Origin: Mortierella sp. BCC40632
Lineage: Eukaryota > Mortierellomycota > Mortierellomycetes > Mortierellales > Mortierellaceae
Reading direction: 5' to 3'
Assembly: GCA_011634665.1 (NCBI GenBank)
Contig: WAEK01000024.1
Location: 385,001 to 449,000, forward strand
DNA length: 64,000 nucleotides
The notes beneath the pieces are model-generated. The model was not told the DNA's origin. It did not search any database and saw only the letters and a program-made list of their open reading frames with translations. This document shows positions 1-12,575 of this stretch, one piece after another; the first letter of the stretch is position 1; the number at the start of each line of letters is the position of its first letter. The position numbers and the translations under genes were made by a program.

Positions 1-561
1 GTGGCACGGATTGCCGATCAACGGAAAAAAAGAGGCTGACAGACTGGACTGGTCAGTGAGATTCTGACTTTGGAGGTGGTTGGTTACCAAGAGTGCCGGA
101 ATGGCAACAGGAGCCTTTTATTTTTTTTTTCGAATCGAAAGAATGAACTAAAGCTTTCAAGATGCTTCAGAGAGCGAAATGCACTCGAGCCCCTCATGCA
201 TGGCTCCCTTTTCTTTTTTTTTTTCTTTTTTTCAGCCAGAACCCCCTCGCCCAATCCATTGAGACGCGGCCTCCCCCCCTTTGAGCCTTTGTAAACTTTG
301 TGGAGAAGGAAAAAAAAAAAAATAGTCATTTTCACGAGCAAAAAGAACACACAACAGGCGCCAATTGCACAGAGCGTGCGCATTGGCCATGTTGCGGGAC
401 AGATGGGAAGGGTAACTACTCCTTTGGGCGACGGTCAACCGGCATGTGGAAGAATCCGGAAGAGCGAGGCATCCTTTCACCCCCTCCACCCCCCCTTCTC
501 CGCAACTGGTGTTGCGGCGCGTCCGACTCTGACTCTTTTTTTTTTTTCTCGAGCGACTGGG

Positions 562-608
<47 letters not shown>

Positions 609-811
609 CGCCTTTCATTTTCTTCTACTTCTTGTCCTCTCTCTCTTTCTCTCTCTTCTCTTCTTCTTCTTCTTCTTCTCTCTTGTGAAATCCATCCATC
701 CAATTCCATCTCTCTCTCACGCTCATGCACTCTGCCTAATCGGCCCTTCTTTCTCCTCCCATCTGGCTACTGCTGCTTTGACCATTTGCTCCCTGCTCTT
801 GTTCTGTCGAG
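1..811. other. Upstream region of the kinase gene, no gene seen
   Basis: No credible coding sequence. The stretch holds A- and T-runs, a (GTCT)n microsatellite at about 567-607 and a long CT-rich tract at about 620-720, a composition common in fungal 5' flanks. Open frames here translate only to homopolymer and repeat peptides. Confidence 0.6.
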
Positions 812-1828
812 ATGATCTCGCTGAAAACCTTACAGCAGACCCTTGCGGCCACACGACGTGTTGCCTCATCCCCAAGGTCCATTCGTGTTCTCTCCAGACC
901 AACTCTGGCTCCATCCTCACGTTCCCTCTCAACCATCAGTGCATCGCACTTTAAAGAATCAGAAGACCAGGATCTGGACGAGGACGGAGACATCTCTCCA
1001 GTGCAGCATTGTCCACCACCACACTCTGCTGCATCGCAACAAGGTCCAACGGCCTACTCGCCTTCTTCATTCTCTACCCCGACCGCCACCACTACTACCA
1101 CTACTACTGCCGCAGAGTCGCAACCAACAAGCTACTATGATCCACAACGAGTCAAGTTGGCAGCGAGTCGTGCTCAGACACCCCTTTCGATCGCGCAATG
1201 TCTCCGACTGGGTGACTCGCTTAGTACAAAGTCCTTGCTCAAGAATCTTTCGTTCCTTAACCGCGAACTCCCCGTCCGGTTCTCCAAACGGATAATCGAA
1301 CTCAGCAATCTGCCCACGGAGCTGAGAAAGACGGAGCCATTCATGAGTCTAATCCAGAATTACTCGGCTTCATTCCATGAGCTCCAGTCTTATTCGGACA
1401 ATAGTCGACTTTGGTAAGGAGCGAGAGGAGGGGGAGAAGTTTGACCTGGAAAGAGGAGAGAGATCTTTGTGAGAAGAGAGACTATGAGAGGGAGGAATGG
1501 GAGAGAGAAGGGGATTGAGAATGGCTGTGAGAATAGTCTGTTTTGACTGGGCAATCAAAGGTCATGGAAGGAACCACAATGCATGACTAATATGATCTTT
1601 TCTGTTTGACTGGAATGGGAAAAATAACAACGACAACAAAAACAACAAAAACAACGAACAACAGGTTCCTCTCGCCTAGTATCCACCACAGTGAAGGAAT
1701 CGACCTGGACGACAACGAGGCCATGCAGCGAGCCATCCAACGAGAGTATGCAGACCTTCTCCAGAGAGTCACCAACCGCCACAAGCAAGGTAACAAAAAA
1801 AAAAAAAAAAAAAAAAGGAAACCGAGGA

Positions 1829-1876
<48 letters not shown>

Positions 1877-2772
1877 ACCTTTGCATGACTGCATGGCGAG
1901 CCAAACCTTAGCGGAATCCATTTTTTTCATTCTTTTCTTCCACACGTGCGAGACATTGTGCTTCGATAAACCCCTTTAGCCATGCCTTGCTTCCGACTTT
2001 GCCCTCGCACTGTCAAAATGAGTAACTAACGAACCCTTTTTCTTTTTTTTCTATTCTGGCCCGGGACATTTTAGATGTTGTTTACATGGCTCATGGAATC
2101 AGCCTCTTCAAACGGTATCAACTCAATCGGAACCGACCCTCAGAAGAGATCCGTCATTTCCTCAACAGCTTTAACCGGGGTCGTCTCGGGATCAGGATCA
2201 TGGTGGGTCATCATCTTGCCCTACAACGTCAGTTGCTCTTCCCCAACGCATCCTCGACCTCGACCTCGACGACTCTATCAAAACGAGTTGGGATTATTGA
2301 GCCTCAATGTGATATTGAGGCGTTGATCATGAATGCGACTCAAAGTGCACAATATGTATTCTTTCACCATTATAATACGGTGTTCCCACCACATGTTCAT
2401 TTGGAGCATTCGAAGGAATTGGGTGGAAGAAAGATTCGGTTCCCTGTTGTGCCGGCGTTGTTGCATCATATCTTGTTCGAGTTGTTGAAGAATTCGATGA
2501 GGGCCACGGCAGAGTTTCATGGTCTAGACAAGGCCACCTATCCAGGTAAAAAAAAAGCAGGAAAAGAAAAACAAAAGGATAGGGGTTATTTACCTGATTA
2601 CACCTCTCAATTGCTTTTATTGACCGAGACAATTCTTTCATTCTATTTTTTTTTTTTTATGCGTTGTGTAGATATTGTTGTTAAGCTATCTACGACACCC
2701 GAGGGAAATCTAAGCATTATTGTCAAGGATCACGGAGGAGGTCAGTATCTCTGCCCAATTTTTTCATCACTT

Positions 2773-2824
<52 letters not shown>

Positions 2825-3387
2825 CTTTCCTCTTTCTTCCGATACAATGTAGCTCAACAGATACCTTCTCTCTCGTTTTTTTTTTCTTTCTTCTTTGGAC
2901 GGAATCTCTATTTTAGGTCTGCCGCAGGGACAGGTGACAAAGCCGTTTGACTACATGTTCACCACTGCCTCGAATACTGTCTGTCTAGACTTTCCTTCGC
3001 TCATCAATGCAATCGAGAGCAAGCCTCAGACCTCAGCGACGGGTGAAAATCTCCCACTCTGTGGATTTGGCTTTGGTCTCGCCACCTCCAAGTTGGTAAT
3101 ATATCAATCTGTGTTTTTTTTTTGAAAGGACACACACACTCTCTCTCTCATTGATCTCGATTTCGAGAGGGGAGGCAGAGAGAGGGTAGAACAAAAAAGA
3201 GATCATCTCACTAACCAAACATGTTTTGCTTTTTCTCTCTCTCTTTCCCCCTACTGTCCGATCAACACAGTATGCACAACTCTTTGGAGGTGATCTAGAG
3301 CTTCAATCTATCCCGGGGTCTGGCACCGAGGCACAGATTCGGATGAGTCGACTTGAGGATCAGATCGAGCAGATTGGTGACGACTAG
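812..3387 (+). CDS. Mitochondrial PDK/BCKDK-family protein kinase
   Basis: Six exons: 812-1413, 1665-1789, 2075-2545, 2672-2740, 2917-3095, 3271-3387; all junctions are GT-AG and keep frame, giving about 520 residues. This family phosphorylates the E1 subunit of pyruvate or branched-chain 2-oxoacid dehydrogenase in the mitochondrial matrix and switches it off. The N-terminus is rich in Arg and Ser with few acidic residues, like a mitochondrial presequence. The GHKL ATP site is visible: N-box FELLKNSMRA near 2479-2508, G1 box DHGGG split by the intron at 2741-2916, and G2 box GFGFGLATSKL at about 3065-3095. The helical N-terminal domain (LNRELPVRFSKRI) also fits. The middle differs from animal PDKs, so which dehydrogenase is the substrate cannot be decided. 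A low-complexity Thr/Ser stretch follows the presequence. Confidence 0.9.
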
Positions 3388-4128
3388 AAGTGTCAAAGGA
3401 TCAACCCCAGTCTCACCATCATACTTTGCCCTATTACTGCTGCTGCTACTACTATTCTTTGTCTCTATTCGCATGCTGGATCAAAAGGAGTTCGCTGATT
3501 TTCTCTCTTTCTTTCTAATTATTGTTATTTTTCTTTTCGTACCAATTGCTTGGTCATGGAAAGAGAGAGAGAGAGGTTTGGGATAGGGGAAGAGCTGGGT
3601 TGTGTGTCTTGAACACAAGATCTTTCTCCCTGTCTCTCCCTCTCTTTCTCCTTACTGATTCCTTCTGTAACACCCTCACTCATTACTCCTTTCTTCTTCA
3701 TCTTCTTCATCATCATCTTTCAAACATTGTATTATACGTCCACTTCGTTTTCATCGCCGCCCTTTTCTCTTTTATTCTCCTTACTTTGCATCCTTCATTT
3801 ATTCAGGAAACTAACATGCTGTGCCGCCGCAAATAATCAGTATCGGACCAAATAGCTTCTTTTTCTTTTTGTTTTCTCTCTCTCTCTCTCTCCCGCTCTC
3901 TCTCTCTCTTTTTTTTAACAAAAAGAGGAAGAAAAATGCTTGGCTTAGGGCTTAATGTAAATACATTTTGACGATAGGAACGGTAGCAAAAAAAAAAAAA
4001 AAATATATATATAAATAAATAAATAAATAAACAACAACAACAAATGAAAAAAAAAAAAAAAAAAAAAGTGGCAATTATAATTTGTATAGATATATTTCTT
4101 TCTTTCTTTCTTTCTTTCTATCTCTCTT
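3388..4128. other. Convergent intergenic region
   Basis: 3' flanks of the kinase (+) and NUC1 (-). It contains CT tracts at about 3877-3911, A-runs and an (AAAT)n-like run with several AATAAA hexamers near 4012-4032 that could serve polyadenylation of the plus-strand gene, and a (TTTC)n run at about 4095-4118. No gene seen. Confidence 0.6.
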
Positions 4129-4565
4129 CTAAGCAGGCAGAGCCTTGGCCTTGAGACTCTTGGGATTAATCATGATCTTGCAATCAGTATCCTTGCACAA
4201 GTTCTTGAGTGCCCTACGCTCCAACATCTCAAAGAACTTGAGACCCGAGGCCTTCTCAACGGCCTCGACAGGGACCTGGAAGGCTGTCAAGGGAACATCA
4301 TTCCGGATAGTTTGATTGGGTAAAACAAATGCACCGACAGACATATCACCGTTTCCACGATCCGTCAAGATGACCTTGAAGAAATGAGTGGGGACAGCAA
4401 TGTTGGGAGGATTGCCAATGACTTCATGTTTGACATAGTATTTGTTGTCGGTAGGATCGAGATAGGGAAGGTAGAGTGGTCCTGTCAAGACATAGACGTC
4501 GTTGTATTTTTTGGTCAAGCTTCTGCAAAAGTTTTCGAAATGAGCCCAGTCTAGGTTTAAAAAAA

Positions 4566-4601
<36 letters not shown>

Positions 4602-5580
4602 CACCCGAGTTAGGAAAGAGGTCGAAATAGGATGTCTCGAGTCAAAAGGATGAACCTTGCCAAAAAAAAAAAAAAAAAAAAAAAAGGAAACCCAAAAAGA
4701 GTCGACTTACAATCACGGTTGAAGCCTTCACCAACTTGAGGAGCAATGTTGGACAGGTAGAAAGTATCATCCATGGAAGACTGAGTACTCTTGCAATCCG
4801 CTGCAGGGACCATGTGGCCACGATCGTATCCCGAACGAAGATAGTCGCTCAATTTGGCCTTGTACAGATCAGGTACCGTGGGATCTTCTTTGAATTGAGA
4901 GTTGCCTCGACCCACACCTTCACCGGCCTTTAACGATTCTGCAGTAATGTGTTCAGCAACCCAGTTGGGGTGACGGTAATGACGCTAGATGCGGAGCAAA
5001 TTGAGGAAGGAGAGGGGGGAACAAATTAATAAAAAAATAGTAATAATAATAAAACAGGATCTCGGTAGATCGAAATCTGGCTGTTCTCATGGAGAGAAAT
5101 AAATAAAAAAAAAATCCTTACATTGTAGGAGGCGACGTATCCTTCACGGGCAAAGATGTCATTGACGGGTCCTGAAAAAAAAATATATCGAGCATAGATG
5201 TTAGAGTCTCTCTCTCATCCTCGATCCAAAACCAACTTTGACTTGAACAGTGATAGCAATTGACGAAAAATAATAAAAATAAAAATAAAAAATCTCCCCT
5301 CCTCCCCCTCTCCTGAACACACACCTGGGAATCCATGAGGCATGATCTTGATCTGGTTGCCAACAGATACTGGGGGTCGGACAACGGGTGGGGGGACAGG
5401 TTGAGGGACAACAGGGAGGGTCACGGGTGGTGGTTTAGAGACCTGAGGTTGAGGGGGTTGAGGAGGCTGAACAGGGACGGCGATCGCCTTTGTCTCGGAC
5501 TGAGACTTGAGGTATGAACCCACAGCAACGGCTCCGAGGATGGCTCCTCCCGAGAAAATGGCAATACTCCTGGCGACCAT
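4129..5580 (-). CDS. NUC1: Mitochondrial DNA/RNA non-specific endonuclease NUC1 (EndoG family)
   Basis: Four exons on the minus strand: 5580-5325, 5171-5122, 4984-4711, 4550-4129; about 333 residues. It is a beta-beta-alpha metal nuclease that cleaves DNA and RNA; in fungi and animals the family sits in the mitochondrial intermembrane space/inner membrane and acts in mtDNA turnover and cell death. The N-terminus has a short hydrophobic anchor (residues about 5-20) and then a Pro/Val-rich linker (about 37-75). The catalytic DRGH motif (YDRGHMVPAAD) lies at about 4803-4835, with the downstream Asn of the family in NIAPQ and NRD. The start at 5580 puts the hydrophobic segment directly at the N-terminus; the frame stays open to an ATG at 5730, which would add 50 low-complexity Ser-rich residues and is less likely. 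It is divergent to the PRP38 gene with 273 bp between the start codons. Confidence 0.93.
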
Positions 5581-5853
5581 GTCTACTTTTGAATTGAAAT
5601 TCCCGGTTGGAGGAAGAGAGAGAGGGGAGAGAGGGGTGGAGCAATGCAAGTCGGATGTTGAAGAGGAGGAGGAGGAGGAGGGGGAAAAACAGGCGGACTG
5701 AGTGGCTGAGCACCTTTTTTTAAATTCCAAGTCAAAGAAGAAGAGAGAGAGAACCGAAGAGGGGGAGAACTTTTGGGCTTGTGTTCACATCTCCCTTAGA
5801 AAGAAAGAACCAGCAGGAAACCCAGACACCTCTCTCTTTAATTTTCTCCAAAG

Positions 5854-6910
5854 ATGGCGATGGACAACAAGACTGTGCGGGATGCTATCCAGATCCATGG
5901 CACGAACCCTCAGTTCTTGATTGAAAAGATTCTTCGTGCTCGCATTTACGAATGTAAATACTGGAAGGAGCATTGCTTTGGTCTTACAGGTAAATGAAAA
6001 AAAAGAAAAAGAAAAAGAAAAAAACCCCCCAATGACTCCCTACTTTCAATAGTCGACAATGCTGCATCGAATCTAACTCTATTGTCATTCTCTCGTTCTG
6101 TCTCTGTCTCTCTCTCTCTTAGAGTCGACAATTATCGAAAAGGCATATGAACTCAATGCTATTGGCGGACAGTATGGCATTCAAAAGCCCACCGAGTTCA
6201 TTTGTCTAGTACTTAAACTCCTTCAACTCCAACCACGCGAGGAAATCGTCATCAAATACATTACAGGACTGGATGAGACAGACAACAACAAGTATGAAGG
6301 ACTTTTTTTCTTCCTCTTTAAACTGGAGGATCTACTACTACTCTTTGTGTCTCCCAGCTCTAACAGATGTCCTTTTCATATACTTTGTCTTTTCGGTATA
6401 GATATCTTCGAGCTTTAGGCGCATTCTATCTAAGATTGGTCGGGAAACCAGCGGCGATCTATGAGTGTCTGGAACCGCTCTTGAACGATGGTCGCAAACT
6501 GAGGAAACTAGGAGCAGGTAATATTTCATTCTCTCTCTCTTTTTTTTTTTTTTAACAGCGTACACGTTATTGATCTGATTTTATTGTCTTTTACCAACCT
6601 CCTTTCTCATTTAGGGGGATACTCGATTGTTCACATGGATGAGTTTATCGACGATCTATTGCGGGAAGAACGCGTCTGTGATGTGGTTTTACCTCGACTT
6701 GTTAAAAGATATGTCCTTGAGGACTCGGGCGAACTCGATCCTCGCATCAGTACATTGGAAGAGTTGGAGATGGATCTTGAAAAGGAGAAAAAGGCGAATG
6801 AAGATGCAGAAGAAGGCAGTGATCGAGGAAGATCAAGATCAAGGTCATTATCAAGGAGCAGAAGTAGAAGTAGAAGCAGGAGCAGAAGCAAAAGCAGAAG
6901 CAAAAGTAGA

Positions 6911-6944
<34 letters not shown>

Positions 6945-7258
6945 AGAGTCGAAGCAGAAGCAGAAGCAAAGAGAGAAAAGCACCACCTCGCTCTAGATCT
7001 CGCTCTAGATCTCGCTCTAGGAGTAGATCGCCTCGATCTTCACGAGACGGCGCAGATCGTAGACATCGCGCCTCATCGAGGTCTTTGTCACGTAGTCGGA
7101 GTCGCGACCGAGATTCGGGTCGATACCATAAAAGACAGGAACGGAGTCGTAGCAGGAGCCGTAGCAGGAGCCCTAACGGAAAGCGGCAAAGAGGTCGAGG
7201 CGATTGGAGTAATAGGAGCAAGAGTAGAAGTAGGAGCGGAGAGAGGAATAGACGATGA
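5854..7258 (+). CDS. PRP38: Pre-mRNA-splicing factor PRP38 (PRP38A-like) with RS domain
   Basis: Four exons: 5854-5989, 6123-6291, 6402-6517, 6615-7258; about 354 residues. PRP38 is part of the B complex of the spliceosome and is needed for its activation. The PRP38 domain covers residues 1 to about 180: NPQFLIEKILRARIYECKYW, KPTEFICLVLKLLQLQP, YLRALGAFYLRL and VHMDEFIDDLL are family signatures. After an acidic/Lys-rich hinge the C-terminal 130 residues are a long Arg/Ser repeat domain (about 6820-7255). Yeast Prp38 lacks this; human PRP38A has one. The AGX/CGX codon pattern makes the DNA itself repetitive and opens spurious antisense frames. Confidence 0.95.
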
Positions 7259-7599
7259 AGAATTAGAGCACTCCAATAGGGGTTCCGGCGCGCTCGTATC
7301 CCAGTGAAGATCGAGAGAGGTTGTGTGTAATGGATAGTCGAGAATGTGTTAGGATTTCCTATAGTTTTGGCAATGTCTTGTTTAGTCAAAAAAAAAGAAG
7401 CTCTAAAGAGAGGCTCTGTGTGTTGTGTGATTTTCTAGCAATTCGTGTGCCGCAGTCCTACCCCCCCTTCTCCCAGCCCAACCCTGGGCAACTTTAAAAA
7501 GAGGACCGCGTTTCCTTCATTCCTCTCTCCCATCATTCTTTGCTCACCGACTTCATTCCGTTTTTTTTTTTTTTTTTTTTTTTTCTTCTTCTCTCCGCC
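7259..7599. other. Intergenic, PRP38 to aminopeptidase
   Basis: Tandem same-strand spacer. A T-run of about 25 bases (7560-7584) followed by a short CT tract lies directly before the aminopeptidase ATG, probably in its 5' leader. No gene seen. Confidence 0.5.
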
Positions 7600-10500
7600 A
7601 TGTCTCCTGAACGTGTTGAACTCCCAAAGAATGTCACGCCCGTCCACTATGATCTGAAACTGTGGCCCAATCTCGAGACCTTTATCTTCAGGGGCGAGAC
7701 CAGCATCAAGTAAGTAGTCATGCTTCTTCCATTCTCGTGTCATTTTCATTAGCATTACTGTTTGCACTCTAGCAAGCTTTTTAATTTTTTTGTAAAAAAA
7801 GGCCTGGTCGCTGACACGCCTTTCTCTCTATCCTACGCGTTTACTCTTAAAACCTTTGCCATGCAACAGTGTCGATGTTCATGAGCCGACCAAGGTTATC
7901 CAGCTCAACGCAAAAAAGCTTACTATCAGCAAGGCAACGGTCACTGTCAAGGATGAGGTGTAAGGCGGACATTGGAGTTATCATGCACGCTGACGGACTT
8001 GCCAATAACGATTGAGAACGATAGAGCTAAGATTTCATCTCATCCTCCACACCACATACACATACACCCTATGCACCTTTTAGGTACGAGGCTACCGCCA
8101 TTGAGTGCGCACCAAATCAAGTGGCATCTCTCACTTTTGCTCAAGAGGTTCCCAGGGGATCGGCCGTTCTGTACATCGAATATGAAGGAGAGCATAACGA
8201 CCGCATGACAGGCTTCTATCGTTCACAGTACAAAGATGCGAGCGGTAATCCTAAGCACATGCTCGTGACCCAATTCGAGGCCACAGATGCGCGTCAGGCC
8301 TTCCCATGCTGGGACGAACCTTCGGCCAAGGCCACGTTCTCAGTGACGTTGGTGGTTCCCTTTGAGTTGACGGCTCTGTCCAACATGCCTGTCAAGGAGA
8401 TGACGGCTGTTGACCCAGCAGTGAAGACGGTCTACTTTGAGAAGACTCCTATTATGTCGACATATGTAAGTTTTCCGGCTCCTCCCCTTTTTTTTTTTTT
8501 TTTTTTTTTTGTCCGTCCACAAAGAGTGTGGGAATTTCCCTTGAAATCGACAACAACATGCTTTGTGGGACAAGGGAAATATTGGACAGCCCAAAAAAAG
8601 ATACGTTCAAAAAAAAAAGAAAAGAAAAAAGAAAAAAGTGGCACACGCACACACAAATACGCCGCAAGCAGGCTCTCGTCTCGGAAACTGACCTTGTGAA
8701 GCAATCTCCACAAAATCCTTACCATAGCTGGTAGCATTCGCTGTCGGAGACTTTGAATACATCGAGACAACCACGACCAAACTGGCCCAACCTGTTGTCT
8801 GTCGCGTCTATACCCTGCCAGGATTGGTGGAGCAGGGCCGCTTCGCGCTCGAGATCACCCCCAGAATCTTGGAGTACTTTACAGAGATCTTTGGCATCGC
8901 CTATCCACTCACCAAGCTGGATCACATTGCCGTTCCCGACTTTGATGCCGGCGCCATGGAGAACTGGGGCTTGATTACCTACCGCACTGTTGCTCTGCTC
9001 TATGACGAGAAGACCTCTGCGGCATCCGACAAGGAGCAAGTGGCATCCACTGTTGCACACGAGATTGCTCACCAGTGGTTTGGAAATTTAGTGACCATGG
9101 AATGGTGGGATCACCTCTGGCTCAACGAAGGTTTCGCCACCTGGGTGGGAACCTTGGCTGTCGATCGCTTGTTCCCTGAATGGGACACTTGGTCCAACTT
9201 TGTCATCAGCGAATATCAGCAAGGTCTCAGCTTGGACTCTCTTCGTAGCTCTCACCCTATCGAAGTCCCTGTCGCAGACCCTCATGAGATCCATCAAATC
9301 TTTGACGCCATTTCATACTCAAAGGGAGCCTCGGTGATTCGCATGTTGAGCAACTGGTTGACGGTCGATGTCTTCCTTGCAGGTATTCGACGATACCTCA
9401 AGGAGCACGAGTACAAAAACGCGACCACGGATGATCTCTGGAGGGCTCTTTCGGAAGAGTCCAAGATTGATGTCAATGAATTCATGAACACCTGGACCCG
9501 TATCATTGGTATCCCTCTCTTGGACGTGACCGAGTCGAACGGCTTGGTGTCGGTGGAGCAACACCGTTTCTTGTCGACGAACGATGTCAAGCCCGAGGAG
9601 GATAAGACTCTTTGGTGGGTACCCCTTGGTGTCTTCCCTAAGCCAGATTCGATTGCTGACAGGAACCAGACGCTCAAGACACGTCAGTTGACTTTTGAGG
9701 CACCAAGCCAAAAGGAGGATGGATTCTATTTGCTGAACAAGGACTTTACTGGTGTTTTCCGTACCAACTATCCACCAAGTGCTATTCATCGACTGGGCAA
9801 GGCCATTCTTGATGGTAACCCCGCACTTGGGGTTTCGGAGCGTGCAGGTCTTTTGGCGGATCAGGCTAGCTTGGCTACCTCTGGCCACAGCAGTGTCGAA
9901 CGTCTTTTGGAGCTTGTCCAATACTACAAGAATGAAAAGACCTTTGTGTAAGTTTGATGGCGAAGAGGAGGCGAAGGAGGTACACGAGTTTTGATACGAC
10001 AAGCAAGAATAGTATCTAATGGGGACATGTCTTTTTCCATCTTTCTTTTTCTCTAGTGTCTGGGATTTGTTGATCAGCAAGCTTGACAACATCACTCAGC
10101 TCTTTAGCGTCAATGACCGTATCCATGGATCAATTCTCCACTTTCAGCGCAAGTTGGTGGACAACCTTGTGCAAGAGCTTGGTTGGGACTTTCCCAAGGA
10201 TGAAGATTTCTTGACTAGCCGACTTCGTAGTGCCATCATTAGCTGTGCAGGTCGATCTGGACATGAAGATACGATCAATGAGGCCAAGAGGCGGTTCGAG
10301 TTGTTTATGAAGGATGGTGCAGACCAGGACCAGGTTCTTCATCCCTCGACCCGTAAGACGACCTTTGAGATTGCACTGAGCCATGGAGACAAGAAGGAGT
10401 TTAATCAGATTCTGGAGTTTTACCGTCGCACGCCCAAGCAGGACCAGCAATGCATGTGTTTGTTGGCCCTGGGTTACGGTGTCCATGGCGAGGAAATGAT

Positions 10501-10870
10501 TCAGCATTTGTTTGACTTTTCATTGTCTGAAGAGGTCCGCGCCCAAGACTTTATGTATGTTCTCTCGGGTCTGTCATTGAACATTAAGGCACGTCAGGCT
10601 GCTTGGGAGTGGATCAAGCGTAACTGGACTTTGTTGGTGGACAGATATACGGGCAACATGGGTATGCTCGGATTCTGTGTCAAGATCCCAGTCAACAAGA
10701 TGGCTAATACGGAGGTGTTGAAGGATTTGGAAGAGTTCTTTTCTGGAAAGGATACCAAGGAGTTTGATCGTGACCTTGAGCAGGCCAAGGAGGGATTGCG
10801 TATCCGAAGCAAGTGGGTTGCTCGTGACGGTGCTGCGCTCGAGTCTTGGTTGATTGAGCAGGGATACTAA
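7600..10870 (+). CDS. M1 family zinc aminopeptidase (Ape2/Aap1-like)
   Basis: Five exons: 7600-7709, 7870-7959, 8084-8465, 8728-9947, 10057-10870; about 871 residues, the usual length for yeast Aap1/Ape2 and puromycin-sensitive aminopeptidase. It removes N-terminal residues from peptides. The exopeptidase motif GAMENWG is at about 8950-8970. The zinc site HEIAHQWFGN with the third ligand in LWLNEGFA (HExxH plus Glu 18 residues later) is at about 9058-9135. The N-terminal beta domain (FPCWDEPSAKATF) and the C-terminal ERAP1-like helical domain (exons 4-5) are complete. There is no signal peptide, which fits a cytosolic enzyme. All introns are GT-AG and 110-262 bp long. Confidence 0.95.
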
Positions 10871-11368
10871 GGCTGCCCAGTTTTTTTTTTTGGAGGTGGG
10901 GAAGAGGATATCAAGCAATAAATACACTTTGACCTTTCCACTACTCGAACTATTGGCTTTCTTTTTTATCTATCCACAATCAACAACCGACCCGTGACTC
11001 TAGGATTGCTAGATTTCAGGAAGAGATACTCCAAGCAAGGGTGCTGTGCAATAGGTCCATTTTAGCTCCTAGACTTCTCCAACGTTGAAAACCGCGGAAA
11101 ATGATGAGAGCAGTCACCGAATCTCTCCCTCTAAGCTCTCTGGGCTCAGGTACCTCTTTCTCCCTTTTAAAAAGGACCCCTTCTCTCGCTCAGTCTTGTC
11201 AAGGTCATCTCGTTGCCCATTCATTGTTGCCTGTTCCCTTGTTTTTCTCTTGGGCTTTTTTTTCTTCTTCTTCTCCACACCTCCTCCTCTTCATTCAACG
11301 CTTCATACCTCCTCCCATTTCTCTACGGCACTACCCACGTTACTCGCACACACCAAAGCAGAACAAAG
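10871..11368. other. Intergenic, aminopeptidase to ARL2
   Basis: Contains AATAAA at about 10917-10922, a likely polyadenylation signal for the aminopeptidase, then CT-rich sequence leading to the ARL2 start. No gene seen. Confidence 0.5.
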
Positions 11369-12322
11369 ATGGGACTTCTCACCATTCTCAAGAAGAACCG
11401 CCAAAAGGAAAAAGAGATCCGCCTGTTGATGCTCGGACTCGACAATGCAGGCAAGACGACCATTCTCAAAAGAATCAATGGCGAAGACATTGACACCATT
11501 GCCCCGACGCTAGGATTTAACATCAAAACTCTGGAACATCGAGGGTATGATGCAAGACTCTCCCCCTCCCCTCCCCCTCCCCCTTTTTATATTTATTTTA
11601 TTTTTTATTGTTCAACTGTTGGCTCCCCCCCTCCAAGACCGAAAACGCGTCTCTCTCTCTCACACACTCTTTCTTTTGCCTATGCTCGAGGGAAAGGCCT
11701 CGAATTTAAGCACATGATCTAAAATCACAGAGCAACATCTTTCTCTCTCCCCTTCTTCCCTCTTTCGAATAGATACAAGATGAACATTTGGGACGTGGGT
11801 GGTCAGAAATCCATTCGATCCTACTGGCGCAACTACTTTGAACAGACAGATGGTCTGGTCTGGGTTGTTGATTCTGCTGACCGACTTCGACTCGAGGACT
11901 GCAAAAAGGAACTTCACGAACTGCTTCAGGAGGAGGCAAGTCTCTCTTTTTGTTTTTTTTTTTTTTGTTGTTGTTGTTGCTGTTGTTTTGGATAGGGTTT
12001 TTATGATCAATCATTGATAGACACATGGTGCTTTGTCTTATTCAGGATTTCATTCTAACCTTTTTTTTCGTCTAACAACAACTGTCTTTTCCTCTCCTCC
12101 CTCCTCTCTCTCTCTCCCATTTCTCTAGCGACTCTCGGGTGCTTCATTATTGGTGTTTGCCAACAAGCAGGATCTTCCTGGAGCTCTGAGTGATGTCCAG
12201 ATTCGTGAGGTAGGATGTCCATGCAACACCCCCCTTCATGACAAGATCTGATTATTTTTTTTTTTTTTTTGAGCCTGATTTCCTCCTGGATATCACCATT
12301 CTTGATGTGGATCCACAACTGA

Positions 12323-12354
<32 letters not shown>

Positions 12355-12521
12355 TCCAATTTTTACACGTCGACTTGATTTCAAAGGCGCTTGAGCTGGA
12401 CAAGATTGTGACACACCATTGGGCAATATTGGCATGCAGTGCCAAGACGGGTGCCAATCTACTCAAGGGTATCGATTGGGTCGTGGGCGATATTGGATCC
12501 AGAATCTATCTCCTCGATTAA
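11369..12521 (+). CDS. ARL2: ADP-ribosylation factor-like GTPase ARL2
   Basis: Four exons: 11369-11544, 11773-11935, 12129-12209, 12387-12521; 184 residues, the family length. ARL2 (Alp41/Cin4 in yeasts) acts with tubulin cofactors in tubulin folding and microtubule biogenesis. Seen: Gly2 after the initiator Met; P-loop GLDNAGKTT; switch I PTLGFN; switch II WDVGGQ; base-binding NKQD and SAKTG; the ARL2 marker LLTILKK at the N-terminus and KGIDWVV near the C-terminus. Intron 2 (11936-12128) starts with GC rather than GT (gcaagt), fixed by the strictly conserved sequence across the junction (LLQEE then RLSGA). A long A-run begins immediately at the stop codon. Confidence 0.96.
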
Positions 12522-12532
12522 AAAAAAAAAAG

Positions 12533-12575
<43 letters not shown>

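Noticed and set aside
5581..5730. N-terminal extension of NUC1 to the ATG at 5730
   Set aside because: The added residues are Ser-rich low complexity and would bury the hydrophobic anchor; the region also forms the shared promoter with PRP38.
6631..7389. Long minus-strand Leu/Arg-rich frame across the PRP38 RS domain
   Set aside because: Antisense shadow of the RS repeats of PRP38.
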